Source: UBA1306 sp964396415 (lineage in GTDB: Bacteria; Spirochaetota; Spirochaetia; Treponematales; Rectinemataceae). From it: DNA of 32,216 bases. The notes beneath the pieces are model-generated. The model saw nothing but the letters and a program-made list of their open reading frames with translations, was not told the DNA's origin and made no database searches. The stretch lies in NCBI GenBank assembly GCA_964396415.1, contig CAYNFM010000044.1, positions 1 through 32,216 of the forward strand, in the 5' to 3' direction. This document shows, piece by piece, positions 14,674-22,036 of the stretch; the stretch's first letter is position 1, and every line of letters begins with the position of its first letter. The position numbers and the translations under genes were made by a program.

Positions 14674-15276
14674 ATGGAATTATTCATAGCGACGGGAAGC
14701 GTCCATAAATTAGCCGAGCTCGGGCCTGCGCTTCCGGGCAACGTCCTCCGAATTCCCGCCGATGCGGGCATCGAAGGCTTCGAGGTCGAGGAGGATGGAA
14801 GCACCTTCCTAGAGAATGCCCTGAAAAAGGCAAGAGCCCTCTTCAAGCTCGTCGGGAAGCCAAGCCTCGCCGACGACTCCGGGCTTGTCGTTCGAGCGCT
14901 CGGCGGCGCTCCTGGCGTCCTTTCGGCCCGATACGGATCGACGGAAAGAGGGACCAGACTAGAGGCCGCCGAGCGAAATGCCTTTCTTCTCGCGAACATG
15001 TCCGCGAGGGAGGACCGCTCTTGCGCTTTTGTCTGTTGTCTCGTTCTCGTCTTCTCCGAGGAGCGGGTCTTCTCGGTACAGGAAACCTGTACCGGCTTAC
15101 TTCTCCGCGAACCCATGGGCTCCGGCGGCTTCGGCTACGATCCGGTCGTCTTTCTTCCCGAGTTGGGCAGGAGCGTGGCCCAGCTCACGATCGAGGAGAA
15201 GAATCGCCTCTCCCACAGAGGGCGGGCCTGCGCGAGGATGACCGCGCTCATCGGGGAACTCGAGGCCAGACCCTAG
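14674..15276 (+). CDS. rdgB: RdgB/HAM1-type non-canonical purine NTP pyrophosphatase
   Basis: This 200-residue ITPase-fold enzyme hydrolyses dITP, ITP and XTP to monophosphates and keeps deaminated purines out of DNA and RNA. Family motifs are LFIATGSVHKLAEL (usual ATxNxxK, with H in place of N), FLENALKKARAL, the metal-binding SLADDSGLVVRALGG with APGVLSARYGS, and GSGGFGYDPVVFLPE followed by AQLTIEEKNRLSHRGRA. The length is normal. The start ATG 14674 has only a distant GAGGA. It probably shares the transcript of the sigma-like gene, which would put a nucleotide-pool cleaner under the same control. Confidence 0.93.
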   Translation: MELFIATGSVHKLAELGPALPGNVLRIPADAGIEGFEVEEDGSTFLENALKKARALFKLVGKPSLADDSGLVVRALGGAPGVLSARYGSTERGTRLEAAERNAFLLANMSAREDRSCAFVCCLVLVFSEERVFSVQETCTGLLLREPMGSGGFGYDPVVFLPELGRSVAQLTIEEKNRLSHRGRACARMTALIGELEARP

Positions 15277-15315
15277 GGCCGAGTTCCTTTTCGCGTATCG
15301 GAATCGGAGGCCCAC

Positions 15316-15344
15316 TTGCGGCCCTTGGAAATGTTTGTCATTAT
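15316..15344 (+). promoter_or_regulatory. Possible promoter before XRE-cupin gene
   Basis: TTGCGG (15316-15321), a 17-nt spacer and CATTAT (15339-15344) lie in the 95-nt gap after rdgB. Each box is a mediocre match. Confidence 0.25.
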
Positions 15345-15371
15345 GCCGTTTACGGTCTCGAGGAGGTTCCG

Positions 15372-15941
15372 ATGAGCGAAGCAAACAAGAGCGGAGTCAG
15401 GTTAAGCTCGATAAGGAACGAGCATGACCTGTCGCAAAGCGAACTGGCCGCGCGAAGCGGCGTCGCGGAGGAGGAGATAAAGGCCATCGAGTCGGGGCAG
15501 ATCAGCCCTTCGATAGCCCCGCTCGTAAAGCTTTCCCGCGCTCTCGGCGTGCGTCTCGGCACTTTCCTCGACGACGCGGGCGGCGAGGGCCCGATTATAT
15601 GCCGCTCCGGACAGGCCTCGGAGGTCATGAGGGCTTCGGGCCAGGCGTCCCCTCAAATGGGCGCCCTGAGCTTCTACTCGCTCGCCAAGGGCAAAAGCGG
15701 TCGATCCATGGAGCCTTTCGTCGTCGATGTCCGACCCGTCGCGGGAAGCGAGACCGGCCTCTCTACGCACGAAGGCGAGGAGTTCATCTTCGTCCTTCAC
15801 GGCGAGGTCGACGTGCGCTACGGCTCGGAGAATTTCAAGCTCGCGGTGGGCGATTCCATCTATTACGACTCAGTCGTGCCCCATCGCGTCAGCTCCGCCT
15901 CGCCGGCCAAGGTGCTCGCGGTGATCTACGCCCCGTTCTAA
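15372..15941 (+). CDS. XRE-family HTH regulator with C-terminal cupin domain
   Basis: The 189-residue protein has an N-terminal lambda-repressor-like HTH (about 9-63: RLSSIRNEHDLSQSELAARS, then IKAIESGQISPSIAPLVKLS) and a C-terminal cupin at about 110-186 (THEGEEFIFVLHGEVDVRYG, then VGDSIYYDSVVPHRV). The cupin keeps the HxGEE...H pattern, consistent with metal and small-ligand binding. AGGAGG 5 nt before ATG 15372 sets the start. It ends 10 nt before the acyl-CoA synthetase gene, so it very probably senses a ligand linked to that enzyme (an acid or acyl-CoA) and controls the pair. The pairing recurs in anaerobes from memory; the ligand is unknown. Confidence 0.9.
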   Translation: MSEANKSGVRLSSIRNEHDLSQSELAARSGVAEEEIKAIESGQISPSIAPLVKLSRALGVRLGTFLDDAGGEGPIICRSGQASEVMRASGQASPQMGALSFYSLAKGKSGRSMEPFVVDVRPVAGSETGLSTHEGEEFIFVLHGEVDVRYGSENFKLAVGDSIYYDSVVPHRVSSASPAKVLAVIYAPF

Positions 15942-15951
15942 GGAGTCGGCC

Positions 15952-17610
15952 ATGGCTTTTTCGAATGAGACCATCGGCGACCTTTTGGCCTCCTGGGCCA
16001 GGAAGACGCCCGACGGCGAGTTTATCGTATACGCCGATCGCGACCTTCGCTTCAGCTACTCGGAATTCGACGAAAGGGTGGATCGCCTGGCCAAGGGATT
16101 CCTCGCGATCGGCCTCACCAAAGGAGATCATGTCGGCGTATGGGCCAACAACGTCCCGGACTGGCTGACCATCCTCTTCGCGACGGCGCGAGTAGGCATC
16201 GTCCTCGTGACGGTGAATACGAATTATCGCCTTCACGAGCTCGAGTACGTGGTCAAGCAGTCGGACATGAAGGCGCTCTGCATCGTCGACGGATTCAAGG
16301 ACTCGGACTATGTCGCCATGGTCCGCGAGCTCGTTCCCGAGCTGGATAGGCAGGAGCGCGGGCGCTTGTCGAGCGAGCGGTTCCCGCGCTTGAAATCCGT
16401 CGTCTACATGGGGCCGCAGAAGCACAGGGGAATGTACAGCTTGCCGGAGCTTCTCCTCCTCGGCTCCCATTGCGACGACGACTGGCTCCGCGAGGCCTCC
16501 GCCTCGCTCTCCTGCCATGACGTCGTGAATATGCAGTATACGTCGGGGACGACTGGCTTCCCTAAAGGCGTCATGCTGAGCCACTACAATATCGTCAACA
16601 ACGGCTTCAACATCGGCGAATGCCAACGCTTCACCTCGAGCGAGCGCGTCTGCCTTCCCGTACCGCTCTTTCACTGCTTCGGTTTGGTCCTCGGCGTAAT
16701 GGCGATACTGACCCATGGCGCGACCGCCGTCGTCTGCGAGAACTTCGACCCCCTGCTGGTCCTGGCCTCCGTCCAGAAAGAGAGATGCACGGCGCTCTAC
16801 GGAGTTCCGACCATGTTCATTTCGGAGCTCAATCACCCGATGTTCAAGCTTTTCGATCTCTCTTCGCTCCGGACCGGCATCATGGCGGGGTCTCCCTGTC
16901 CCATGGAGATCATGAGGCGAGTCATCGACGAGATGCACGCGAAGGACATCACGATCGCCTACGGGCTCACCGAGGCCTCTCCCGTCATGACCCAAACCCG
17001 TACCGACGATCCCATCGAAGTGAAGGTAGGCAGCGTGGGCAGGGCCCTGCCCGGCATCGCGGTCAAGGTCTGGAACCCCGACACCGAGAAGGATTGCGCG
17101 ATCGGCGAGCAGGGGGAGCTTTGTTGCCGCGGCTACAACGTGATGAAGGGCTATTACAAGATGGAGGAGGAAACGGCGAAAGTCATCGACCCCGAGGGCT
17201 GGCTCCACTCGGGCGACCTCGGCGACGTCGACGCGGCCGGGAATTTCCGCGTCACCGGGCGCATCAAGGACATGATCATACGGGGCGGAGAGAATATTTA
17301 TCCGCGTGAAATCGAGGAATTCCTCCTGGGAATGGACGGCGTCCGCGATGTCCAGGTCGCAGGCGTGGTGAGCGCGAAATACGGCGAGGAGGTGGCCGCT
17401 TTCGTGATTCGTAAGCTGGACAGCATCCTCACCGAGGAGGACGTGCGCGATTTCTGCCGAGGCCGGATTTCGCGCATCAAGGTGCCCAAATACGTCTTTT
17501 TCGTGGAAGACTATCCGATGACGGGAAGCGGCAAGATACAGAAATACAAGCTCCGCGAGCTGGGCGCCAAGCTAGCCGCAGAACAGGCGGGCTCCACGTT
17601 CGGGACTTGA
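15952..17610 (+). CDS. AMP-forming acyl-CoA synthetase (FadD-like)
   Basis: This 552-residue member of the ANL adenylating superfamily activates a carboxylic acid with ATP and then forms the CoA thioester. Motifs in order are the P-loop YTSGTTGFPKGVMLSH, the A5 motif AYGLTEASPVMTQT, HSGDLGDVDAAGNFRVTGRI with the invariant aspartate/arginine, DMIIRGGENIYPREIEEFL, and the catalytic lysine in MTGSGKIQKYKLRE. The length and motif variants fit medium/long-chain fatty acyl-CoA synthetases; exact chain length cannot be read. The RBS AAGGAGT lies in the 10-nt gap after the XRE-cupin gene. The gene is closed by a strong terminator. Confidence 0.93.
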   Translation: MAFSNETIGDLLASWARKTPDGEFIVYADRDLRFSYSEFDERVDRLAKGFLAIGLTKGDHVGVWANNVPDWLTILFATARVGIVLVTVNTNYRLHELEYVVKQSDMKALCIVDGFKDSDYVAMVRELVPELDRQERGRLSSERFPRLKSVVYMGPQKHRGMYSLPELLLLGSHCDDDWLREASASLSCHDVVNMQYTSGTTGFPKGVMLSHYNIVNNGFNIGECQRFTSSERVCLPVPLFHCFGLVLGVMAILTHGATAVVCENFDPLLVLASVQKERCTALYGVPTMFISELNHPMFKLFDLSSLRTGIMAGSPCPMEIMRRVIDEMHAKDITIAYGLTEASPVMTQTRTDDPIEVKVGSVGRALPGIAVKVWNPDTEKDCAIGEQGELCCRGYNVMKGYYKMEEETAKVIDPEGWLHSGDLGDVDAAGNFRVTGRIKDMIIRGGENIYPREIEEFLLGMDGVRDVQVAGVVSAKYGEEVAAFVIRKLDSILTEEDVRDFCRGRISRIKVPKYVFFVEDYPMTGSGKIQKYKLRELGAKLAAEQAGSTFGT

Positions 17611-17633
17611 GTAGATAATCATTCCCTCGAGCG

Positions 17634-17682
17634 AACGGCCGCCCCAGCGTCATGCGCGACGCGGGGGCGGCCGTTTTTTTTT
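17634..17682 (+). terminator. Strong intrinsic terminator of the acyl-CoA synthetase operon
   Basis: AACGGCCGCCCC (17634-17645) pairs with GGGGCGGCCGTT (17664-17675), a 12-bp stem, followed by an unbroken run of T from 17674 to 17682. It is one-directional: the opposite strand lacks a U-tract, so it would not stop rpmE transcripts well. Confidence 0.92.
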
Positions 17683-17697
17683 CAACTCGGCCAGGGC

Positions 17698-17913
17698 TTA
17701 TTTCTCTTCGGCCTTCTTGATGCCGTACTTCTTGTTGAAACGCTCTATGCGTCCCGCGGTGTCAACGAGCTTTTGCTTGCCGGTAAAGAAAGGATGGCAG
17801 GACGAGCAGATTTCGACCTGGATGTTCTTTACCGTCGAACGGGTCTCGATGACATTGCCGCAGGCGCAGGTGATGGTGGTGAGCTCGTACTTTGGATGGA
17901 TTCCGCTCTTCAT
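17698..17913 (-). CDS. rpmE: Ribosomal protein bL31 (zinc-containing type)
   Basis: The 71-residue 50S subunit protein begins MKSGIHPKYELTT, the usual bL31 N-terminus. Four zinc-ligand cysteines occur as CAC and CSSC (ITCACGNVIETRS and VEICSSCHPFFTGKQK), so this is the C+ form rather than the zinc-free paralogue. The ATG at 17913 has a strong GGAGG 6 nt upstream; a longer reading to 17976 adds an atypical leader. It follows rho in the same direction with a gap of 114 nt, a common pairing in bacteria, and no clear promoter of its own is visible. Confidence 0.95.
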   Translation of the reverse strand: MKSGIHPKYELTTITCACGNVIETRSTVKNIQVEICSSCHPFFTGKQKLVDTAGRIERFNKKYGIKKAEEK

Positions 17914-18027
17914 CTTCGACCTCCGAAATGCGTTATGCCTGAAAACCGGCCATATGGACGGTGACCACACGCTCAAACCCCTGGTTTCGCGGATGGCTTC
18001 TGGTTTGATTTCGATAAGGCCTCCGCT

Positions 18028-19782
18028 TTACGACGGAGTGTTCATCGACTTCAAAAACGCCTCATTATTCTTGGATTTCATCATCCTGTCAATCAGGAGC
18101 TCTATGATCTCGACATCGTCCATCGGGTTTATGACTTTGCGAAGGACCCAGATTTTCTGGAGCTCCTCCTCGGTCAGAAGAAGCTCTTCCTTGCGGGTGC
18201 CGGATTTCTTTATGTTGATCGCCGGGAAGGTGCGCCGGTCCGAGAGGCGGCGGTCCAGGTTGATCTCCATATTGCCGGTACCCTTGAACTCCTCGAAAAT
18301 CACTTCGTCCATGCGAGACCCCGTATCGATCAAGGCGGTCGCGATAATCGTGAGGGAGCCTCCCTGCTCGATATTCCGAGCCGCGCCGAAGAAGCGCTTG
18401 GGCTTGTGCAGGGCGTTCGAGTCCACGCCTCCCGACAGTATCTTGCCGCTCGTAGGCACCGTCTGGTTGTAGGCCCGGGCGAGTCGGGTGATGGAGTCGA
18501 GGAGGATGACTACATCCTTGCCGTGCTCGACAAGGCGCTTGGCCTTGTCGAGGACCATCTCCGCCACCTGGACATGCCGAGTGGCCTGCTCGTCGAAGGT
18601 CGAGGATATGACCTCGGCTTTTACCGTACGCTCCATGTCTGTGACTTCCTCGGGGCGCTCGTCGATGAGGAGAACGATGAGGTAGACCTCGGGATGATTG
18701 GCGGTGATGGCGTTCGCGATCTTTTGGAGAAGGATGGTCTTGCCCGTTTTCGGCGGGGAAACGACCAGAGCGCGCTGTCCCTTCCCTATAGGACAGAAGA
18801 GGTTGATGATGCGAGTCGAAACCTCCTGAGTCGCGGTCTCGAGATTGAGTCGCTGATGCGGGTATAGAGGAGTTAGGTTCTCAAAGGGGATTCGGTTTTG
18901 GGCGACCGCGGGCTCGTCGAAGTTGACCTGCTCGACTCGAAGCATCGCGAAAAATCGCTCCCCTTCCTTAGGACTGCGGATTTGGCCATAGACCGTGTCA
19001 CCCGTCTTGAGGTTGAAAAGCCTAATCTGGGAAGGAGATATATAGATATCGTCGGAACCGGGAAGGTAGGAATTTTGGGGCGAGCGGAGGAAGCCATAGC
19101 CGTCCGGCAATATCTCGAGGGAGCCGTACGCGTAAATGATACCGCCGCGATCGGTATGGGCCTTAAGAATATAAAAGATGAGCTCCTGTTTCTTGAATGA
19201 GATCATCTCCTCGTGGTTGATCCCATACCTTCCGCCGAGGTCGCGTAGTTCCTTGAGCCCCATTTCAGTCAAATCGTTGATCGAAAGCCGAGATCGGTTC
19301 TCCCCGTAGTCGGACTTGCCGTTTTGCTCGGCTTGAGCCTTCTCATTCGCCCTCTCGAAGCTTTCCTGCCTGCGGACGAAGCCTGCCTGCATCGCGTCGC
19401 GACTTTCGCGATCCTGAGGATCGCGTCGATCCTGGGGTTCACGCCGATCGTCGCCGCGGTCTTCCAGGGCTCTCGCCAGGGCGGCGGAGGATTCGCCCGG
19501 TAGACTCGAATCGGCTCTCGGAGCCTTGCGCTTGACCCTGATGCGCACCGGACCACGCGCGCTCTGATCGCTTTCAGACTGAGATTCCTCGTCGCCGCCT
19601 TGGCTCTCGAAATCCTGAGCGGCTTCGATCGGGGGCTCGTCCTGGCTCGCTTCGGCCGTCAGGACCTCGCCCCCGTCTAGGGGGGTGTAGGGCGCGAGGT
19701 CGGGCTGGTTGGAGGATAGGGCGTCGGCGGAGCCGTCGCCCTCGATTTGATCGTGGACCTTTCGCTTACGGATAATAGCCAT
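18028..19782 (-). CDS. rho: Transcription termination factor Rho, with long N-terminal extension
   Basis: This hexameric RNA-dependent ATPase/helicase terminates transcription. The first ~150 of 584 residues are low complexity: basic RKRKVHDQ, an acidic E/D/Q/S-rich part, and a charged tandem with REPQDRRDPQDRESR. Then come the Rho-N domain (LTEMGLKELRDLGGRYGI), the cold-shock RNA-binding domain (GGIIYAYGSLEILPDGYGFL), Walker A ALVVSPPKTGKTILLQ, Walker B VVILLDSITRLARAYN, the Q and R loops, and FKGTGNMEINLDRRLSDRR. The start was taken at 19782, where GGAG sits 7 nt before ATG; ATG 19815, 11 codons earlier, has no good SD. A strong promoter and a ~200-nt leader precede it. Confidence 0.95.
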   Translation of the reverse strand: MAIIRKRKVHDQIEGDGSADALSSNQPDLAPYTPLDGGEVLTAEASQDEPPIEAAQDFESQGGDEESQSESDQSARGPVRIRVKRKAPRADSSLPGESSAALARALEDRGDDRREPQDRRDPQDRESRDAMQAGFVRRQESFERANEKAQAEQNGKSDYGENRSRLSINDLTEMGLKELRDLGGRYGINHEEMISFKKQELIFYILKAHTDRGGIIYAYGSLEILPDGYGFLRSPQNSYLPGSDDIYISPSQIRLFNLKTGDTVYGQIRSPKEGERFFAMLRVEQVNFDEPAVAQNRIPFENLTPLYPHQRLNLETATQEVSTRIINLFCPIGKGQRALVVSPPKTGKTILLQKIANAITANHPEVYLIVLLIDERPEEVTDMERTVKAEVISSTFDEQATRHVQVAEMVLDKAKRLVEHGKDVVILLDSITRLARAYNQTVPTSGKILSGGVDSNALHKPKRFFGAARNIEQGGSLTIIATALIDTGSRMDEVIFEEFKGTGNMEINLDRRLSDRRTFPAINIKKSGTRKEELLLTEEELQKIWVLRKVINPMDDVEIIELLIDRMMKSKNNEAFLKSMNTPS

Positions 19783-19982
19783 GGGTTTCTCCGAATGCTG
19801 TTTTGGGTTGTCCATTGTTTACGGCGGGCCTTAGGGCCCTTTCCTTCTCGAAGATCCGATGCCTGTCGGGGATAGAGAGTCGTCTCGGAATAGGGAGGGG
19901 ATATCCTTATTCGGAGCGGGAGGGATAAAACGACCCTGCTTGCGGAGACACGCTAAATCGTGCCATGCCGCTCGACGCTCTC
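19783..19982 (-). promoter_or_regulatory. Long rho leader with small ORF and C-rich segment
   Basis: From the predicted start near 19982 to the rho ATG the leader is about 200 nt. It contains an ATG-initiated 19-codon ORF (19966-19907, MARFSVSPQAGSFYPSRSE) with GGGGAG upstream, two pyrimidine-rich G-poor stretches (about 19928-19915 and 19904-19891) that could act as rut-like Rho-loading sites, and a GGGCC-CTAA-GGCCC hairpin about 20 nt before the first ATG. Rho autoregulation through its leader is known in enteric bacteria; here it is inference. Confidence 0.45.
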
Positions 19983-19988
19983 CCCAAG

Positions 19989-20017
19989 ACTATAGACCGG
20001 GCTCATCACATTGTCAA
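19989..20017 (-). promoter_or_regulatory. Strong sigma-70-type promoter of rho
   Basis: The minus strand has a perfect -35 TTGACA (20017-20012), a 17-nt spacer and TATAGT (19994-19989, five of six). It starts 14 nt after the cinA stop, so rho-rpmE can be transcribed apart from the upstream genes. Confidence 0.8.
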
Positions 20018-20030
20018 TATCGACCCGGCA

Positions 20031-20564
20031 TCAACGAAACTCGCGCGCGAGCTCGGCCGCCCTGAGAATCGCGTGCGCGGCCGCGGCTTCGCGCACGGCT
20101 TTCCTGTCGCCGGCGAATGTCAACGACTCCTCGAAGGACTCGACGTCGCGAATCCCCTCCGCTCCTATACCCGCCGTGCGGAACGCGAACCAAACGAGTC
20201 CGACGGGTTTCTCGCGGCTGCCTCCCTCGGGACCGGCGATGCCGCTTATCGCGAGAGCGATATCGGCCTCCTTAGCGGCCTCGAGTGCGCCTCTCGCCAT
20301 TTCCCTCACGACCTCGCGGGAAACCGCTCCATATTCGGCCAGGGCCGCTTGCGGCACCCCGAGCAGTCGCGTCTTGCATTCGTTCGAGTAGGCGACGACG
20401 CCGCCCCATAAAACGGAGGACGAGCCCGAGATATCGGTGATCGCAGAGCTGACTATGCCGCCGGTACAGGACTCCGCGCATACGAGGCGCAAGCCGCGCT
20501 CCGAGAGGATGCCAAAGAGCCGCCTGGCCGCTTCCTCGACATTTGCGCCGCCAGCTCGGTCCAA
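20031..20564 (-). CDS. pncC: CinA C-terminal-domain protein / nicotinamide-nucleotide amidohydrolase
   Basis: The 177-residue protein consists only of the CinA C-terminal (PncC) domain, which deamidates NMN to nicotinic acid mononucleotide in NAD recycling. Diagnostic motifs are LVCAESCTGGIVSSAITDISGSS, VAYSNECKTRLLGVP, GAVSREVVREMA, and ALAISGIAGPEGGSREKPVGLVWFA. The N-terminal molybdopterin-binding-like domain of full CinA is absent, as in E. coli PncC. The start is a TTG at 20564, one base after the bactofilin stop, supported by AAGGAAG about 9 nt upstream; no later start would keep the first motif. Confidence 0.9.
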   Translation of the reverse strand: MDRAGGANVEEAARRLFGILSERGLRLVCAESCTGGIVSSAITDISGSSSVLWGGVVAYSNECKTRLLGVPQAALAEYGAVSREVVREMARGALEAAKEADIALAISGIAGPEGGSREKPVGLVWFAFRTAGIGAEGIRDVESFEESLTFAGDRKAVREAAAAHAILRAAELAREFR

Positions 20565-20565
20565 G

Positions 20566-20961
20566 TTAGGCGTCTTCCTTCGCTGAAGCGAAGGGATCGA
20601 ATGAGGCGGGATCGCGGATCATCTCGCACTTTCCTTCGAATACGACCCCGTCGGCTATCCTCAGCTTGGAAGTACGGACATTGCCGTAGACCTTGGCGCT
20701 CGGGAGCATCTCGAGGCGGTCCGCGGCCTCGATGTCGCCGTGAACGACGCCTCCGACGACGACGCTAGACGCCCGGATACGCCGCGCGTTGACTACCGCC
20801 TCGTTGTCGATGAAAAGCTTGCCCAGGGAGTCGATCTCGCCCTCGAATTTTCCGCTTATCCTGAGGGAATCCTTGAAGCGTAAGATTCCGGAAAAGCTCG
20901 TTTCCTTGCCGAGAGTAGTCGCAATGAGCGGCGGAGTCTCGTCCTTCCTCGACCTTGTCAT
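20566..20961 (-). CDS. Bactofilin
   Basis: The 131-residue bactofilin has a short polar N-terminal tail, a beta-helix core made of repeating hydrophobic strands (about 25-110, ATTLGKETSFSGILRFKDSL, then KVYGNVRTSKLRIADGVVFEG), and a polar tail ending in KEDA. Bactofilins polymerise without nucleotide into filaments that shape the cell envelope; in spirochaetes they have been linked to cell morphology and helical pitch. The start is ATG 20961, with GAGAGGG 6 nt before it, rather than the GTG at 20976 that overlaps the previous stop. It is flanked by the cyclase-tail module and cinA in a compact run. Confidence 0.93.
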   Translation of the reverse strand: MTRSRKDETPPLIATTLGKETSFSGILRFKDSLRISGKFEGEIDSLGKLFIDNEAVVNARRIRASSVVVGGVVHGDIEAADRLEMLPSAKVYGNVRTSKLRIADGVVFEGKCEMIRDPASFDPFASAKEDA

Positions 20962-20972
20962 CCGACGCCCTC

Positions 20973-21197
20973 TCACTTATGGGTCATTACGAAGACGCCG
21001 TCCCAATCTTCCGGCGGCGGGTTATCGATGTAAAATTTGCAGCGAAGATGATAGACTTTGCTCGGACCATCGTTTTGATCGACCTCGAGGGCCTCTCCGA
21101 AGCACTTGAGAGCCTCTTCGAATCTCATGAGCTTGTAGAGCCTGCGTCCCTGCGTAAAAAGCTCGACGACCTTCTTCTTTCCTTCAGTAATCGTCAT
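20973..21197 (-). CDS. Stand-alone TPR-like 'cyclase tail' module
   Basis: The 74-residue protein matches, from memory, the C-terminal tail of many class III adenylate/guanylate cyclases of the CHASE2 type. The tail pattern is a TPR-like helix pair (FTQGRRLYKLMRFEEALKCF), an acidic EVDQNDGPSKVY stretch, the RCKFYIDNPPPEDWDG motif, and a terminal VFVMTHK. No cyclase domain is attached, and none is in the window. The start at ATG 21197 follows the response regulator stop by 11 nt and sits in the same run as bactofilin. The role is unknown; a protein-interaction adaptor is plausible. The longer in-frame reading to 21389 lies inside the regulator gene and is a shadow. Confidence 0.75.
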   Translation of the reverse strand: MTITEGKKKVVELFTQGRRLYKLMRFEEALKCFGEALEVDQNDGPSKVYHLRCKFYIDNPPPEDWDGVFVMTHK

Positions 21198-21208
21198 TGG
21201 AGGTAGCC

Positions 21209-21913
21209 TCACTGTTCCGGATGGCCCCGGTATTTCGTCTTGATCGCGGGCAGCGCCGTCTCCGCCTTCTTTAGGCTGTCGGCTTCGGCCTTGAGGGCGG
21301 CTACGGCGGAGTCGAGCGAATCGAGCTCCGCGATGGCGCGGGTCGCCTCGTCTCTGGTACGCTCGACAAAGGGCTTCGCCGAGCCGCATTCGGGCTCCAG
21401 CGCCTCGGCATCGCTAACGAGCTCCACGAGGGGAACGCGGAGCCCCGCCGCGAATCCGAGAACGCGTTCCGATATCTCGTCAGAAATACGGATGCGAGCC
21501 TCGCGGTGCTCGATCTGATGTATGAGTTCCCTCGTCCGAAGCACGGCCCGGATCCTGGCCAGGACTTCGGAAAAATTGAAAGGCTTCGTGATGTAGTCGT
21601 CGGCCCCCAATTCGAGCCCTTCGACTTTATCTTTAACATCATCCATCGCGGAGAACATGATTATAGGAGTATCGGCGAATTCGCGGAATTCATCGCTCGT
21701 CTTGATTATCTTGGTGACTTCCCAACCGGAGAGACGAGGCATTACATTGTCGAGGATAATGAGGTCGGGCTTGAAACGCTTGACTAGTTCCAGGGCATCT
21801 GCGCCATTGTCGGATTTCTCGGTTTCGAATCCGAGCTTGCTGAGCATTACCTCGAAAAATTCCAGGTTGATCTGCTCGTCGTCGACAAGTAGTATGCGCT
21901 TTTTCGTGTCCAT
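21209..21913 (-). CDS. Response regulator with non-DNA-binding helical C-terminus
   Basis: The 234-residue protein has a CheY-like receiver (1-125): D11/D12 acidic pair, phospho-acceptor D55 (LIILDNVMPR), S88 and K110 (ITKPF). After a linker, residues about 130-234 are helical and carry no HTH, GGDEF, HD-GYP or CheB motif. Residues 146-170 (EISERVLGFAAGLRVPLVEL) look like a histidine-kinase dimerisation helix in which the His-Glu pair is replaced by Gly-Leu. The C-terminal part is heptad-like (AIAELDSLDSAVAALKAEAD). The start is ATG 21913, favoured over 21943 because a GGAAG lies just before it. A TTGACA promoter lies upstream. It probably signals by protein contact. Confidence 0.9.
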   Translation of the reverse strand: MDTKKRILLVDDEQINLEFFEVMLSKLGFETEKSDNGADALELVKRFKPDLIILDNVMPRLSGWEVTKIIKTSDEFREFADTPIIMFSAMDDVKDKVEGLELGADDYITKPFNFSEVLARIRAVLRTRELIHQIEHREARIRISDEISERVLGFAAGLRVPLVELVSDAEALEPECGSAKPFVERTRDEATRAIAELDSLDSAVAALKAEADSLKKAETALPAIKTKYRGHPEQ

Positions 21914-21973
21914 CTCACTTCCCGTCCTGGCTCGCTTGACCATCGAAGCATCGTACTCGAATAACCGATTGCA

Positions 21974-22001
21974 TCTTTACATAGGGGACGGCGCTTGTCA
22001 A
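21974..22001 (-). promoter_or_regulatory. Predicted promoter of the response regulator operon
   Basis: The minus strand has TTGACA (22001-21996), a 16-nt spacer and TAAAGA (21979-21974). It sits between the HU stop and the regulator start and would drive regulator, cyclase-tail, bactofilin and cinA. Confidence 0.5.
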
Positions 22002-22036
22002 TGCGACGGGCCTGTACGGGTTGCCGGTATCGGCGG

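Noticed and set aside
15889..17208. Long minus-strand frame opposite the acyl-CoA synthetase
   Set aside because: Shadow of a gene with all ANL motifs; no RBS or domain.
19400..19450. CRISPR-like or tandem DNA repeat in rho
   Set aside because: It is a short coding low-complexity tract (RRDPQD-like) with imperfect units and no spacers.
19950..19970. TGGCACG-ATTT-AGCG in the rho leader as a sigma-54 site
   Set aside because: GC is one base out of register, and it lies inside the leader behind a much better TTGACA/TATAGT promoter.
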